Assembly: GCA_018816555.1 (NCBI GenBank)
Contig: JAHIVT010000041.1
Location: 1-64,000 of the forward strand
Source of the DNA: Pseudomonadota bacterium
Lineage (GTDB): Bacteria > Desulfobacterota > Desulfobulbia > Desulfobulbales > SURF-16
Direction: 5' to 3'
Length of the DNA stretch: 64,000 nt
In this document: piece by piece, positions 26,883 to 37,218 of the stretch
Layout: every line of letters starts with the position of its first letter
How positions within the stretch are numbered: position 1 is the stretch's first letter
Made by a program: the position numbers and the translations under genes
The notes under the pieces: generated by a model
Seen by the model: only the letters and a program-made list of their open reading frames with translations
Told to the model about the DNA's origin: nothing
Databases searched by the model: none

Positions 26883-27791
26883 TTATTTCTGATCAATTGT
26901 TTTGAGTTCGGAGTGGACGGTTGCTTTGAATCCGGCAACCAGGTCCAGTAATTCCGAGGTGATGGTAGACTGCCGTTTTATCCTGTATGCACCCCGTAGT
27001 TCCTCAACATGTTCTTCAATATTTTTTTCCGCATTCTGCAGGGATCTCAGGCGACTTGCCTGCTCACTGGCCAGGGATTCGGCCTGACTGCGGAAAAGAG
27101 TGACGAACAGATACTGGCGGATTAATCCGGAAAAAAGCTGGTCGGCCGGCACCCGGAAACTGGGGAGTGATCTGCCCGGCCATTGCTTTTTCCGCAGAGA
27201 GCGCAGATGGTCATTATCAATTGGAAGTAAAACCTGGTGATCGGGACTGGCCGAAGTTAATTTTTCATATCTGTTAAGGAAGATATCAACCTGGGCTATT
27301 TTGTGTTCTTTAAGCCAGCCTTCCACGCTGAGAAGCACTTGATAGATGCTGGCGTTAATGCCGTTGACGGAACCGGGAACCCAGAACTGTTTGTCTATGA
27401 TAAAACCTCCCGCCTCGAGCCGGGCCGCAATCCGTGCGCCGATGACGATCAGTTTGAGGGATGAGAAATCAGTGACTTTCATACTGATAAGCTGCTGTCT
27501 GACAAAATCGGCCAGGCGTTCATTGAATCTGCCGCATAAACCCTGATCGGAGCCGAAGATGATCACCCCTCTGGTGAATTGGTCCGATACGGCGGCATGC
27601 CGCGGCAATGCCGTTTCCTTGAGTACCGTCTGCAGTCCAAGTTCGATGACTTCGACAAAGGTGTCCAGCGAGGCAAGTGCCCGTTCATACTGACGGATAT
27701 TGACGGCAGACAGGGTCTTCATGCTTTTGACGATACCCTGCACCTTGGTGGTGGTTGTTATTCTTTTGTCCAGGTCCTGTAAGGTCTCCAT
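26883..27791 (-). CDS. atpG: N-type ATPase gamma subunit
   Basis: The gamma subunit is the central rotor shaft that couples ion flow in the membrane ring to catalysis in alpha3beta3. The 302-residue product has the long N-terminal helix (TLQDLDKRITTTTKVQGIVKSMKTLSAVNI) and the C-terminal helix (AEKNIEEHVEELRGAYRIKRQSTITSELLDLVAGF, shortened here in meaning: residues about 255-295) that form the coiled-coil shaft. It is divergent from housekeeping gamma, as expected for the alternate F1F0 class. It is the last gene of the operon, six bases after alpha. No epsilon or delta follows, which distinguishes it from a standard atp operon. Confidence 0.93.
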   Translation of the reverse strand: METLQDLDKRITTTTKVQGIVKSMKTLSAVNIRQYERALASLDTFVEVIELGLQTVLKETALPRHAAVSDQFTRGVIIFGSDQGLCGRFNERLADFVRQQLISMKVTDFSSLKLIVIGARIAARLEAGGFIIDKQFWVPGSVNGINASIYQVLLSVEGWLKEHKIAQVDIFLNRYEKLTSASPDHQVLLPIDNDHLRSLRKKQWPGRSLPSFRVPADQLFSGLIRQYLFVTLFRSQAESLASEQASRLRSLQNAEKNIEEHVEELRGAYRIKRQSTITSELLDLVAGFKATVHSELKTIDQK

Positions 27792-27797
27792 GTTATT

Positions 27798-29318
27798 CTA
27801 TTCCATGGTGCCGGCAATGGGGGCAACCGCCTGTCTGCAGGAGGCGAGCAGGGCGGCTTTTTCATCTTCGGACAGTTTATCTCCCTGGCGGATTTTTTGG
27901 CAGATGTGGGGGAGGTCCCTGAATATTTTTTCCGTGATTTTTTGCTCGGCCGCCTTGATTTCCTTGACCTCAATTGCGTCAAGCAGGCCTTCGGTAAGGG
28001 CAAGCATGACTGCCACCTGTTCATAGTCCTTCAAGGGGGAGTATCTGCTCTGCCGCAGGACCTCCCTTACTCGTTTGCCACGTTCCAGGGCTTTCTTGGT
28101 ATTATCATCAAGTCTTGTGGCAAAACGGGCAAAGGTTTCAAGCTCCTCGAACTGGGCATAGGACAGACGCATCTGTCCGACAAGATCCCTGTAGGCAACT
28201 TTCTGCGCCTTGCCGCCAACCCTGGACACGGATTTTCCCACATCAACCGCGGGCAGCATGCCCTTGGAAAAGAGATCAGGTGAAAGATAGATCTGACCGT
28301 CCGTGATGGAGATGATATTGGTCGGAATATAGGCGGAGAGGTTCTGCGCCTCGGTTTCCACAATGGGCAGAGCAGTCAGGCTGCCACCGCCCAGGTCCTG
28401 GCGTAGATGGGTTGCTCTTTCCAGCAGCCGGGAATGGATATAAAAGATATCGCCGGGATAGGCCTCTCTTCCCGGGGATCTCTCCAGCAGCAGAGATATC
28501 TCACGATAAGAACGGGCGTGCCGGGTAAGATCATCATAAACGATGAGGACATTTCTGCCCCTGGACATGAAATATTCCCCGATGCTGGTGGCGGCGTAGG
28601 GCGTGATGTACTGCAGCCCCGGGGCATCCTGACCGCTTGAGACAACCACCACCGTATAAGCCAGAGCGCCATGCTCTTCAAGTTCATGAAGCACCTTGGC
28701 CACTGCCGATTCCCTTTGGCCGATGGCGGCATAGATGCAGATAACCTCCTTGTCCTTCTGGTTGACAATGGCGTCAAGGGCGATGGATGTTTTGCCGGTC
28801 TGGCGGTCACCGAGAATGAGCTCCCGTTGCCCCTTGCCGATTGGAATCAGGGCGTCAATAACCTTGATGCCCGTTTCAAGGGGACTTGCCACCGGCAGAC
28901 GTTCCATAATCGCCGGGGCCGGGTGTTCAAGCGGACTTCGTTCAAGATGCGGGAGAGTTCCTTTCTCATCAAGGGGTTTGCCGGTGGCGTCGATCACCCT
29001 GCCGAGCAATTCCTCTCCAACCATGACATCGGCCACCCGGCCGAGACGTTTTACCTCATGACCGGCCTTGAGTGAATAGCCTGTGCTCAGCAGAATGATA
29101 CCGACCTTCGCCGGGTCGAGACTGGCAACAATACCGAGAGTGCCGTCCTCAGCCTGCACCAGTTCCTCGGAGGTAACGCCGTTTAAGCCGCTGGCATAGG
29201 CAACCGGCCCGGAGACCGAGATAATCCGGCCCACATCCTCGGCTTTTAGTGAAAATTCATTGGAGTCCAGGGTGCGTTCAAGGGCGTTACGGGTTTTTTC
29301 AAGTGATGCTTTCAGCAT
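27798..29318 (-). CDS. atpA: N-type ATPase alpha subunit
   Basis: This is the non-catalytic nucleotide-binding subunit of the F1 head. The 506-residue product carries the P-loop GDRQTGKTS near residue 170. It also has the alpha-type signatures [30 protein letters not shown] and [17 protein letters not shown] (in place of the usual SVSRVGSAAQ). The gene is nine bases after the b-delta gene and six before gamma. The position of alpha and gamma at the far end, away from beta and epsilon, is diagnostic of the N-ATPase arrangement. Confidence 0.95.
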   Translation of the reverse strand: MLKASLEKTRNALERTLDSNEFSLKAEDVGRIISVSGPVAYASGLNGVTSEELVQAEDGTLGIVASLDPAKVGIILLSTGYSLKAGHEVKRLGRVADVMVGEELLGRVIDATGKPLDEKGTLPHLERSPLEHPAPAIMERLPVASPLETGIKVIDALIPIGKGQRELILGDRQTGKTSIALDAIVNQKDKEVICIYAAIGQRESAVAKVLHELEEHGALAYTVVVVSSGQDAPGLQYITPYAATSIGEYFMSRGRNVLIVYDDLTRHARSYREISLLLERSPGREAYPGDIFYIHSRLLERATHLRQDLGGGSLTALPIVETEAQNLSAYIPTNIISITDGQIYLSPDLFSKGMLPAVDVGKSVSRVGGKAQKVAYRDLVGQMRLSYAQFEELETFARFATRLDDNTKKALERGKRVREVLRQSRYSPLKDYEQVAVMLALTEGLLDAIEVKEIKAAEQKITEKIFRDLPHICQKIRQGDKLSEDEKAALLASCRQAVAPIAGTME

Positions 29319-29327
29319 AATGTCAGA

Positions 29328-30086
29328 TCAGGTTAGGTGAAGGTTTGCAGCAAGTTCTTTTTCAAATTTATCCAGATAGTTGCCGGCGTCCCACTGGATC
29401 TTCTTGCCCGCTGCCTCGATATGGATGCCGGCCAGCAGGGACTCGTCAACCACAAAACGGCAGTGCGGATTTTCTCCCCACAGGGACTGGAGACGGTTGT
29501 TGATCTCTTCATTTAATAAGGAAGAAAGGTTAAAGGCGCTTGTGACGATGACCTCCTCACCGGTCTCGGCAAGGTGACGGCTGATCTGTTCATTGTCTTT
29601 ATGGGAGAGTTTGCCGAGCTCCGCGAGAAAAACCGTTAAGATTCTTTTTTCCAGATCATCGCCCGCCAGATCACGCAGGGTGTTGTTGGCCAGTTTATGA
29701 AAGCCTTTGGCAATGGTCATGCTCGTTTCTCTCAAGAAAGATTCCTTTTCCCTGGCAAGGGAGGCGAGCCACTGGGTGCGGTTCTGCTCTATTTCCCGGC
29801 GCACCGAGGCAATCAGTTCGTCGCGGAACAGGTCAGCTTCCTTTTTTGCCCGTTGCATTTCAGCGGCAGCAGAGGATTTCAGCTGCCGCTGCAGGTCAAC
29901 AAATTTCCCTTTTTCATGCTCTGCCTGGGCTGCCTGCTCTGCGGCATCGTTTAAACGGGCAGCGATCTTTGCTTCCCGCTCTGCCATGGCGTTCAACACG
30001 GGTTGATAGAGCACTTTTTTCAGCAGCCAGACCAGAATGAGGAAATTGATGATCTGGGCGCAGAAGGTAAACCAGTCTATGCCCAT
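29328..30086 (-). CDS. atpF: N-type ATPase b subunit with C-terminal delta-like domain
   Basis: The 252-residue product is about 90 residues longer than ordinary b. Residues 5-24 form the single membrane helix, followed by the stator helix (about 28-125, PVLNAMAEREAKIAARL…). Residues 175-248 (GEEVIVTSAFNL…FVVDESLLAGIHIEAAGKKI…LDKFEKELA) match the C-terminal domain of the F-ATPase delta subunit. There is no separate delta gene in the operon, so this fusion is expected to supply both the peripheral stalk and its anchor on top of F1. It lies three bases after the c-subunit gene. Confidence 0.92.
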   Translation of the reverse strand: MGIDWFTFCAQIINFLILVWLLKKVLYQPVLNAMAEREAKIAARLNDAAEQAAQAEHEKGKFVDLQRQLKSSAAAEMQRAKKEADLFRDELIASVRREIEQNRTQWLASLAREKESFLRETSMTIAKGFHKLANNTLRDLAGDDLEKRILTVFLAELGKLSHKDNEQISRHLAETGEEVIVTSAFNLSSLLNEEINNRLQSLWGENPHCRFVVDESLLAGIHIEAAGKKIQWDAGNYLDKFEKELAANLHLT

Positions 30087-30089
30087 TGC

Positions 30090-30368
30090 TTAACCTGCAG
30101 CATGTTTAATGGCGTATTCCCAGAAGGGATTGGCAAAGATCAGGATAATGGCGATGACAAAGGCGTAGATGCCGGTTGACTCAATCATGGCCATGGCAAC
30201 GAAAAGAGTGCGGGTTATTGCCGCGGATTCATCCGGCTGCTGTGCGATGGAACGCAGGGCGGCGGCCGCCGCCATCCCTTCGCCGATGGCCGGACCAAGG
30301 GCGCCGATGCCCATGCAGAGGCCGGCTGCCAGCACCGACATCATACCGATTAACTCTATTGCATCCAT
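30090..30368 (-). CDS. atpE: N-type ATPase c subunit (rotor ring)
   Basis: The 92-residue two-helix hairpin starts at ATG 30368, which follows a GGGGGAAAT ribosome site; a longer reading from 30461 would overlap the a gene. Helix 1 has GIGALGPAIGEG with a glutamate at position 30, where the Na+-binding Ilyobacter c subunit has Gln32. Helix 2 has MIESTGIYAFVIAIILIF, with Glu63-Ser64-Thr65 identical to the Na+ ligand set EST. Two membrane carboxylates are a hallmark of N-type c subunits. The ligands suggest Na+, but the Burkholderia N-ATPase c ring was reported to be H+-specific, so the ion is not settled. Confidence 0.94.
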   Translation of the reverse strand: MDAIELIGMMSVLAAGLCMGIGALGPAIGEGMAAAAALRSIAQQPDESAAITRTLFVAMAMIESTGIYAFVIAIILIFANPFWEYAIKHAAG

Positions 30369-30420
30369 ATTTCCCCCTTTTATTTTGTCTGACGGGCTGG
30401 TTATGAAATTTTCAGCACTT

Positions 30421-31119
30421 TCATTTTGTTTTGCGGTTGGATGATGATTCAAGTTCTTCATTTTTCAACACTGAGGATATGTATATCATGGCCAGCAGCG
30501 CAAAGATATATGCCTGAATTGTCCCGGTCAACAGTCCCAGGGCGCTCATGACAACAGGTAAAAAGAGCGGCACGATGAGGAGAAGCACAAAGCCGATTAT
30601 CGAGCCGCTCAAGACATTGCCATATAAACGGACAGCCAGGGCCAGGGTGCGGGACAGGTCGCCGAGGATATTGAACGGCAGCATGAAAAATGTCGGTTCC
30701 ATATATTGTCTAAGATAACTGCCCAGACTTCTCGAAGACAGACCAAATACCGGCACGGCGATAAAAACACAGAGGGCCAGGGCGCTGGTGGTGGAAAGAG
30801 AGGCGGTGGGCGAGTGGTAATAGGGAATAACCGACAGCAGGTTGGAGACCAGGATGAAGATGAAGAGGGTGCCGACAAAGGGCAGGAAAGGTTCGGGTTT
30901 TTGCCTGGTGATTTCCTCGATCTGTTTGGCGATGCCGGCAACAAGGATTTCCAATACATTCTGCCAGCGGCTGATGGTCACATCGCTGGACAAATTTCTG
31001 GTGATCAGCCAGGAGCCGGCAACTAGCAAGACCATTTCCAACCAGGTGAAGACAATGGTGGCATTGAGGCTACCCCAGCCCCAATCGACGATGATAAACT
31101 GGTCAGGTGAAAATTTCAT
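30421..31119 (-). CDS. atpB: N-type ATPase a subunit (ion channel stator)
   Basis: The 232-residue membrane protein has five to six helices and provides the two half-channels next to the c ring. The essential arginine is Arg164 in LALAVRLYGNVLSG. Other a-subunit features are PFVGTLFIFILVSNLLSVIPYY near 80-101 and GTIQAYIFALLAMIYIS near the C-terminus. It starts four bases after atpR ends and is followed by the c gene 52 bases on. Confidence 0.94.
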   Translation of the reverse strand: MKFSPDQFIIVDWGWGSLNATIVFTWLEMVLLVAGSWLITRNLSSDVTISRWQNVLEILVAGIAKQIEEITRQKPEPFLPFVGTLFIFILVSNLLSVIPYYHSPTASLSTTSALALCVFIAVPVFGLSSRSLGSYLRQYMEPTFFMLPFNILGDLSRTLALAVRLYGNVLSGSIIGFVLLLIVPLFLPVVMSALGLLTGTIQAYIFALLAMIYISSVLKNEELESSSNRKTK

Positions 31120-31123
31120 GGCG

Positions 31124-31426
31124 TTAATTCATATTGGGTTTGGCCGCAGGGGCAGGTTCCCGCAATCTGCGAATCATTACCTGCCGGGCAATCAAAAAAC
31201 CGATGAGCAGCAGGATGAGTCTCTGCCAGTCGTCCTGCATAGAGTAATAAAAAATCCCAATGGCCAGGGTCAGGCGGATGAGAAAACTCAACAGCAGTTT
31301 GCTGCCGAGATTTTTTTGGCCGCTGTATCTGCTTAAGGTCAGCCACAACCCCTGGAAATAAACAAGGCCCACAGCAAAGCCGATCACCAGCATGGCAGCA
31401 AGAATGAGCAAACGGTCAATCTGCAT
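31124..31426 (-). CDS. atpR: N-type ATPase accessory protein AtpR
   Basis: The 100-residue, three-helix membrane protein is specific to N-ATPase operons. In the family it has been proposed to carry conserved arginines that interact with c-ring carboxylates during assembly; here Arg37 (TLSRYSGQ), Arg51 (SFLIRLTL) and Arg69 (DDWQRLIL) lie in or beside helices. A strong GGAGGGTCAC ribosome site precedes the ATG. It lies between atpQ and the a gene, exactly as in other N-type operons. Confidence 0.88.
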   Translation of the reverse strand: MQIDRLLILAAMLVIGFAVGLVYFQGLWLTLSRYSGQKNLGSKLLLSFLIRLTLAIGIFYYSMQDDWQRLILLLIGFLIARQVMIRRLREPAPAAKPNMN

Positions 31427-31436
31427 GTGACCCTCC

Positions 31437-31742
31437 TTAATGGGTTCCGCTTTCTTTTTTAACCCAGCGCCAGGCCCCCACCGCCCCGAGAACCAAGCCG
31501 CCGATCATGCCCGTGAGGGTCCAGGAAACCTGGTTGTCCATCAGGTGGAGTGTGTCAAGCCAGCGGCCAATGAAGGTGCCGATAACGGTGGGCACGGCAA
31601 TGGTCCAGCCGATGGTGCCGAACATTCCGAGTCCGAAAAATATCGGCTTTTGTCTTTCCTGCCGGGCCTGCTCCCTTTTCTCGTATTTCTTTTCAACAAT
31701 TTCCGGCAGATGTTCTTTGTGCGGCTTCTGTTCCTTGGTCAT
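31437..31742 (-). CDS. atpQ: N-type ATPase accessory protein AtpQ (AtpI-like)
   Basis: The 101-residue protein has a charged 35-residue N-terminus and two membrane helices (about 38-58 and 70-90). The second ends in GAVGAWRWVKKE, like AtpI and related Mg2+/Ca2+ import or c-ring assembly proteins. It lies five bases after epsilon and ten before atpR. The role in assembling the rotor ring is inferred from AtpI. Confidence 0.88.
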   Translation of the reverse strand: MTKEQKPHKEHLPEIVEKKYEKREQARQERQKPIFFGLGMFGTIGWTIAVPTVIGTFIGRWLDTLHLMDNQVSWTLTGMIGGLVLGAVGAWRWVKKESGTH

Positions 31743-31747
31743 GGCGC

Positions 31748-32146
31748 TTATCTTTTTTTCAGTTCCGCAAAACGGCGGAGCATGGAATGTTCCAGGCCTG
31801 CCAGAGCGGTCCGGGCCTTTTTCTCAAGGTCATCGAGCTGGTAAAACTCTGTGGCAACGATATTGACCAGAGAACGGAAATCTTTACCCTCTATGCAGTT
31901 GCGGGTGGAGATGTTTACCTTGCCACCCTGTTTGACCAGCGAGCCATGATCAACGGCAAAGTAAAAGGTCTGACCTGCATTATCCACCACCGTGAGGACC
32001 CCGGGAACGAGAACGGCAATATAGTCCACATGACGGGGCAGCAAGGTGAAATACCCTTCAAGACCTTCCGCGATGACCTTTCTGACCGTGTCAGCCTGCC
32101 AGCAAATTCTGGTGGGCAGATAGATGCCGAGCGAAATTGAGTTCAT
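31748..32146 (-). CDS. atpC: N-type ATPase epsilon subunit
   Basis: The 132-residue subunit has an N-terminal ten-stranded barrel of F-type epsilon (EGYFTLLPRHVDYIAVLVPGVLTV with a GxxxxLxxHxD-type pattern) and a C-terminal helical pair (about 85-130, rich in Glu, Lys and Ala). In F-type enzymes epsilon links gamma to the c ring and can brake ATP hydrolysis. It lies six bases after beta, the beta-epsilon pair at the front of the operon being typical of N-ATPases. Confidence 0.92.
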   Translation of the reverse strand: MNSISLGIYLPTRICWQADTVRKVIAEGLEGYFTLLPRHVDYIAVLVPGVLTVVDNAGQTFYFAVDHGSLVKQGGKVNISTRNCIEGKDFRSLVNIVATEFYQLDDLEKKARTALAGLEHSMLRRFAELKKR

Positions 32147-32152
32147 ATCCGG

Positions 32153-33691
<1,539 letters not shown>

Positions 33692-33882
33692 TCAGTCAAG
33701 AACAACTTCAACCGCCTGATGATGACCCTGCATTGCAGCGATTGAGGAAGTCGGCAGAAGCCTCACCGGGGTTCCAGAGACAGGCTTTGTGGTAAGTGAA
33801 ATATCTTGCCCGGGCAGAAACACTCAGGGCGGTTTGGAATTGGCGGGGTTGGTCGGAGAAAAAACAAGAACCCAAAAGCCGG

Positions 33883-36156
33883 TTATTGGCCTTTATCCTC
33901 CTCAACTTGTTTCATCATCACCTCTGCCATCTCTTCAGCAGGCAGGGGCTTCATGAAATAATGACCCTGCATGAGATCGCATTGATGATCTTTCAGGAAA
34001 AGATACTGCGCCTCGGTCTCCACTCCTTTGGCAGTGACCTGCAGGTCCATATTGTGCGCCAGGGAGATGATGGCCTTGATGATTGTCTCATCGTGCACGC
34101 TGCGCCCGATATTTGCCACAAAGGAAAGATCGATTTCCAATGTGTCGATGGGCAGGCGTTGCAGATATTTCAACGATGAGTATCCGGTGCCGAAATCATC
34201 GATGGCAACTCTCACACCCAGTTGATGGATTTTATTGAGCAGGGCAACGGTGGTTTCCGGATCATTCATGACCGCACTTTCAGTCAGTTCAATTTCAAGC
34301 TGATTCGGCGCAAGCCCTGTGGTTGCCAGGATGGTGTCAATGGCTTCCCATAAATTTTTATTGCGCAGTTGTTTCATGGACACCTTCACCGCAACAATCA
34401 TTTTAAAGGCGGGGCCGAATTTTCTGTGCCACAGCGCATTGGTGCTACAGGCTGTATGGAGAGTCCATTCGCCGAGCGGGCCGATGATGCCGCATTTTTC
34501 AGCGATGGGAATGAAGACGCCCGGGCTGACCAGCCCCTGGGTGGGATGATTCCATCGCACAAGGGCCTGCAGGCGGACAATTTTTCCACTGCTGATCTCA
34601 ACCTGCGGCTGGTAGTGAACCGTCAGTTCCTCATTCTGCAGGCTGCTGCGCAGATCCTTTTCCAGCCGCATCCGCTCCAGGGCAAAACGCTGCATCTCGG
34701 GCTCGAAGAACTTGTAGTTGTTCTTGCCGTCCTCCTTGGCGTGATACATGGCAATGTCGGCCGCCTTGCAGATGTCCTCAACCGTGGTGCCGCTCATGGG
34801 GTATACGGCGATACCGATGCTGAAGGTGGTGATTATTTCATGGCCGGCCAATTGATGGGGAACCGCAAGCTTTTCCAGGACCTTCTGGGCCACGAGGGCA
34901 GCATTTTCCGGGTTTTCGATTTCAACAAGAACAATGGCAAACTCATCCCCGCCCAGCCTGGCGACAAGGTCTTCCTTGCGCACGCATTTTTTGATCCGAT
35001 CAGCGACACTCTTCAGCAGAAGATCTCCCACGTCGTGTCCCTTGGTGTCATTGATCAGCTTGAAATTGTCCAGGTCCATGAAAAGGACGGCCATCTGCAG
35101 GTTGTGTCGCACGGAACGATCAAGTTCCATATCAAGAAATTCCTGATACACCCTGCGATTGGCCAGACCGGTCAAGGGGTCGTAATGGGCGAGTTCGCGG
35201 AGTTTCCTCTCCATTGCTTTTCGTTTTGAAATATCCTGCAAGAGCATGACGCCTCCGGTGCCGGCACAATTTCCTTCATGAACCGTGGCGCACGTATATT
35301 CAACCGGGAATTTTTCGTTGTTGAATCTGCGGAATATTGCGTTTTCGTCCCTGTGCTGTCCACAGTTTCTGAGCACACTGTATACCGGAGACTCTTCCCA
35401 GGATGAGGCGGGGGTATCGTCATGACACATGAATCGTTTGATGTGGCAGCCGACCAGTTCCTTTTGCATGGAGGCCAGAATTTTTTCTGCAGCAGGATTG
35501 GCATAAATGATAACTCCCTTTGCATCGAGTCCGATAATTCCCTCACCGGCATGATACAGGAGGAGTTCATTCTGTTGATAAAGCGCATGCAGGTTTTCAT
35601 TGGCCTTTTTTAATTGCAGCTGCATCCGCATCAGTTCCTCATTTCTCTCCACCGCGTTTTCATAGGTGGAAACCAGGAGGTCGACGATCTGGGTCAGGTC
35701 GGAGGTGATGAAATGGGATTTGCCGGCGAAAAAGATACAGATGCCGTTTTCGCTGGTTGAGCTGCGGCGCATCTCCTGGTTGACCAGAATATGCCTGATG
35801 CGGGAAAGGAGAAATTTTTCTTCATAGGGTTTGGTGACAAAGCTGTCAGCACTGCAGGCCAGGGCATTGATCACCTCCTCGGGATTTGACAGGGAGGTGA
35901 GCAGAATCACCGGCACATCCTTTAATGAGTCATCAGCCTTGATATTGCTGCATAATTCGTAACCATCCATCTCCGGCATGACAATATCACTGATAATGAC
36001 GGACGGTTTCTCTTTGCGGGCGCTGTCCAGTCCTTGCCTCCCGTTATGGGCGCAAGTCACCTTGAAGCCGTTTTTTTCCAGAAGAAACTGCAGCTGCACC
36101 GCCTGAGTGAGACTATCTTCTACAATTAAGATATGCGTATCTTGCGGAAGTGGCAT
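33883..36156 (-). CDS. REC-PAS-GGDEF-EAL response regulator: diguanylate cyclase with a degenerate EAL domain (Wsp-type output)
   Basis: The 757-residue product has a receiver (Asp57 in IISDIVMPEMDG), a PAS domain (about 200-310) and a GGDEF domain with intact RLGGDEF near residue 400. The I-site RKED lies five residues before it, so c-di-GMP synthesis with product inhibition is expected. The EAL domain (about 505-750) has lost key residues. EAL reads QAL (LQALVRW), the metal Asn reads Lys (AVKVSMKQL), the catalytic Lys reads Glu (LEIDLSF) and AEGVE reads AKGVE. DDFGTGYSSL is kept. It is probably not a phosphodiesterase. It lies 12 bases after cheB, at the position of wspR in Wsp operons. Confidence 0.94.
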   Translation of the reverse strand: MPLPQDTHILIVEDSLTQAVQLQFLLEKNGFKVTCAHNGRQGLDSARKEKPSVIISDIVMPEMDGYELCSNIKADDSLKDVPVILLTSLSNPEEVINALACSADSFVTKPYEEKFLLSRIRHILVNQEMRRSSTSENGICIFFAGKSHFITSDLTQIVDLLVSTYENAVERNEELMRMQLQLKKANENLHALYQQNELLLYHAGEGIIGLDAKGVIIYANPAAEKILASMQKELVGCHIKRFMCHDDTPASSWEESPVYSVLRNCGQHRDENAIFRRFNNEKFPVEYTCATVHEGNCAGTGGVMLLQDISKRKAMERKLRELAHYDPLTGLANRRVYQEFLDMELDRSVRHNLQMAVLFMDLDNFKLINDTKGHDVGDLLLKSVADRIKKCVRKEDLVARLGGDEFAIVLVEIENPENAALVAQKVLEKLAVPHQLAGHEIITTFSIGIAVYPMSGTTVEDICKAADIAMYHAKEDGKNNYKFFEPEMQRFALERMRLEKDLRSSLQNEELTVHYQPQVEISSGKIVRLQALVRWNHPTQGLVSPGVFIPIAEKCGIIGPLGEWTLHTACSTNALWHRKFGPAFKMIVAVKVSMKQLRNKNLWEAIDTILATTGLAPNQLEIELTESAVMNDPETTVALLNKIHQLGVRVAIDDFGTGYSSLKYLQRLPIDTLEIDLSFVANIGRSVHDETIIKAIISLAHNMDLQVTAKGVETEAQYLFLKDHQCDLMQGHYFMKPLPAEEMAEVMMKQVEEDKGQ

Positions 36157-36168
36157 ATTGTATCCTCT

Positions 36169-37218
36169 TTATGGAGTTGCTCGTTGTGTCACTTTGTTGA
36201 GCAGTCTGGATATTTCAACCGGCGGCAGAACATAGCTCGCTGCCTCAAGTTTTACCGCTTCCCCCGGCATGCCGTTGACCACCGCGCTTGCCTCGTCCTG
36301 GGCAATGGTAAGGGCACCTTTTTTTCGTAATGCCAGCAGTTCAGCGGCACCGTCCTTGCCCATACCGGTGAGCAGCACCCCAATGCCATACATGCCATAT
36401 TCTTCTGCTACCGAACGGAATAAAAACGAGATTGCCGGTCGCAGCCCGTTTTCCGGGTAGGCTGTTTTATCAATGACAATTCTTCCCTTGGCTACACCCA
36501 TTTGCACAGCCGCCGGGGCAAGATAAACATGACCGGCCTGCAACCGTTCTTCATGCTCAGCGATCTTCACGGGTAATGAAATGGTCTTTCCCAGCCAGGA
36601 AGCCATTCCCTCAACAAAGCCTGTGGCAATATGCTGAACAATAACAATGGGTAAAGGGATTTTTTTGTTCAGCCCCTCAAGGATAGCCTTGATGGCAGGC
36701 GGTCCACCGGTTGAGGCGCCCATGGCAAGCAGCTGAGGAGCAACCTGCATCTCCATAAGGGATATGGGAGTCTGCTGGTAGATTTTTTTCATCTGCTGCC
36801 ATGGCTTTCGACACACCACCCGTATCTCTGCCATGGCTTTGACGGTCTGCACAAACAGGCTGGCCAGCCGTTTAAAATCGGGGTGCCCCGGACCGGGCGG
36901 CTTGGGAATGGCGGTTACCGCTCCCGCCTCGATTGCCTCAAAAGAGCGGGCCATCTCTCCCGGCTGCCATATGTTACTGCAGATGATAATGGGTACCGGA
37001 TGGATTCCAAGAATTCTCCTGGTGGCCTCATAGCCGTTCATTTTCGGCATATTGATATCCATCACCACGATATCGGGCTGCAGCAGGGTCATCAGGCGGA
37101 TTGCCTGCTCGCCATCCTGGGCCCTGCCCACGACACTGAGTTCATCATCGGCATCCAGGAGGGCGGAGATGAATGCAGCAGTGGTGGCTGAGTCGTCAAC
37201 AAGGAGGACTCTGATCAT
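36169..37218 (-). CDS. CheB/WspF-like receptor methylesterase response regulator
   Basis: The 349-residue product has a receiver (Asp54 in IVVMDINMPKMNG), a linker and a CheB catalytic domain. The catalytic residues are Ser in GASTGGPPA (near 167), His in VQHIATGFVEGM and Asp in GMGKDGAAE. It removes methyl groups from the MCP when phosphorylated by CheA, providing adaptation. In Wsp systems the homologue WspF is the negative regulator whose loss locks c-di-GMP on. Its start overlaps the cheA stop by four bases. Confidence 0.95.
   Translation of the reverse strand: MIRVLLVDDSATTAAFISALLDADDELSVVGRAQDGEQAIRLMTLLQPDIVVMDINMPKMNGYEATRRILGIHPVPIIICSNIWQPGEMARSFEAIEAGAVTAIPKPPGPGHPDFKRLASLFVQTVKAMAEIRVVCRKPWQQMKKIYQQTPISLMEMQVAPQLLAMGASTGGPPAIKAILEGLNKKIPLPIVIVQHIATGFVEGMASWLGKTISLPVKIAEHEERLQAGHVYLAPAAVQMGVAKGRIVIDKTAYPENGLRPAISFLFRSVAEEYGMYGIGVLLTGMGKDGAAELLALRKKGALTIAQDEASAVVNGMPGEAVKLEAASYVLPPVEISRLLNKVTQRATP

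Noticed and set aside
26687-26938. 83-codon minus-strand frame upstream of the cytochrome operon
   Set aside because: It overlaps the end of atpG, is AT-driven, and has no ribosome site or recognisable sequence.
33708-33905. 65-codon minus-strand frame before the ATPase operon
   Set aside because: It overlaps the end of the GGDEF/EAL gene and would occupy the expected ATPase promoter; no coding features were seen.
34369-35229. 286-codon plus-strand frame opposite the GGDEF/EAL gene
   Set aside because: It is a mirror frame of the conserved GGDEF and EAL codons.
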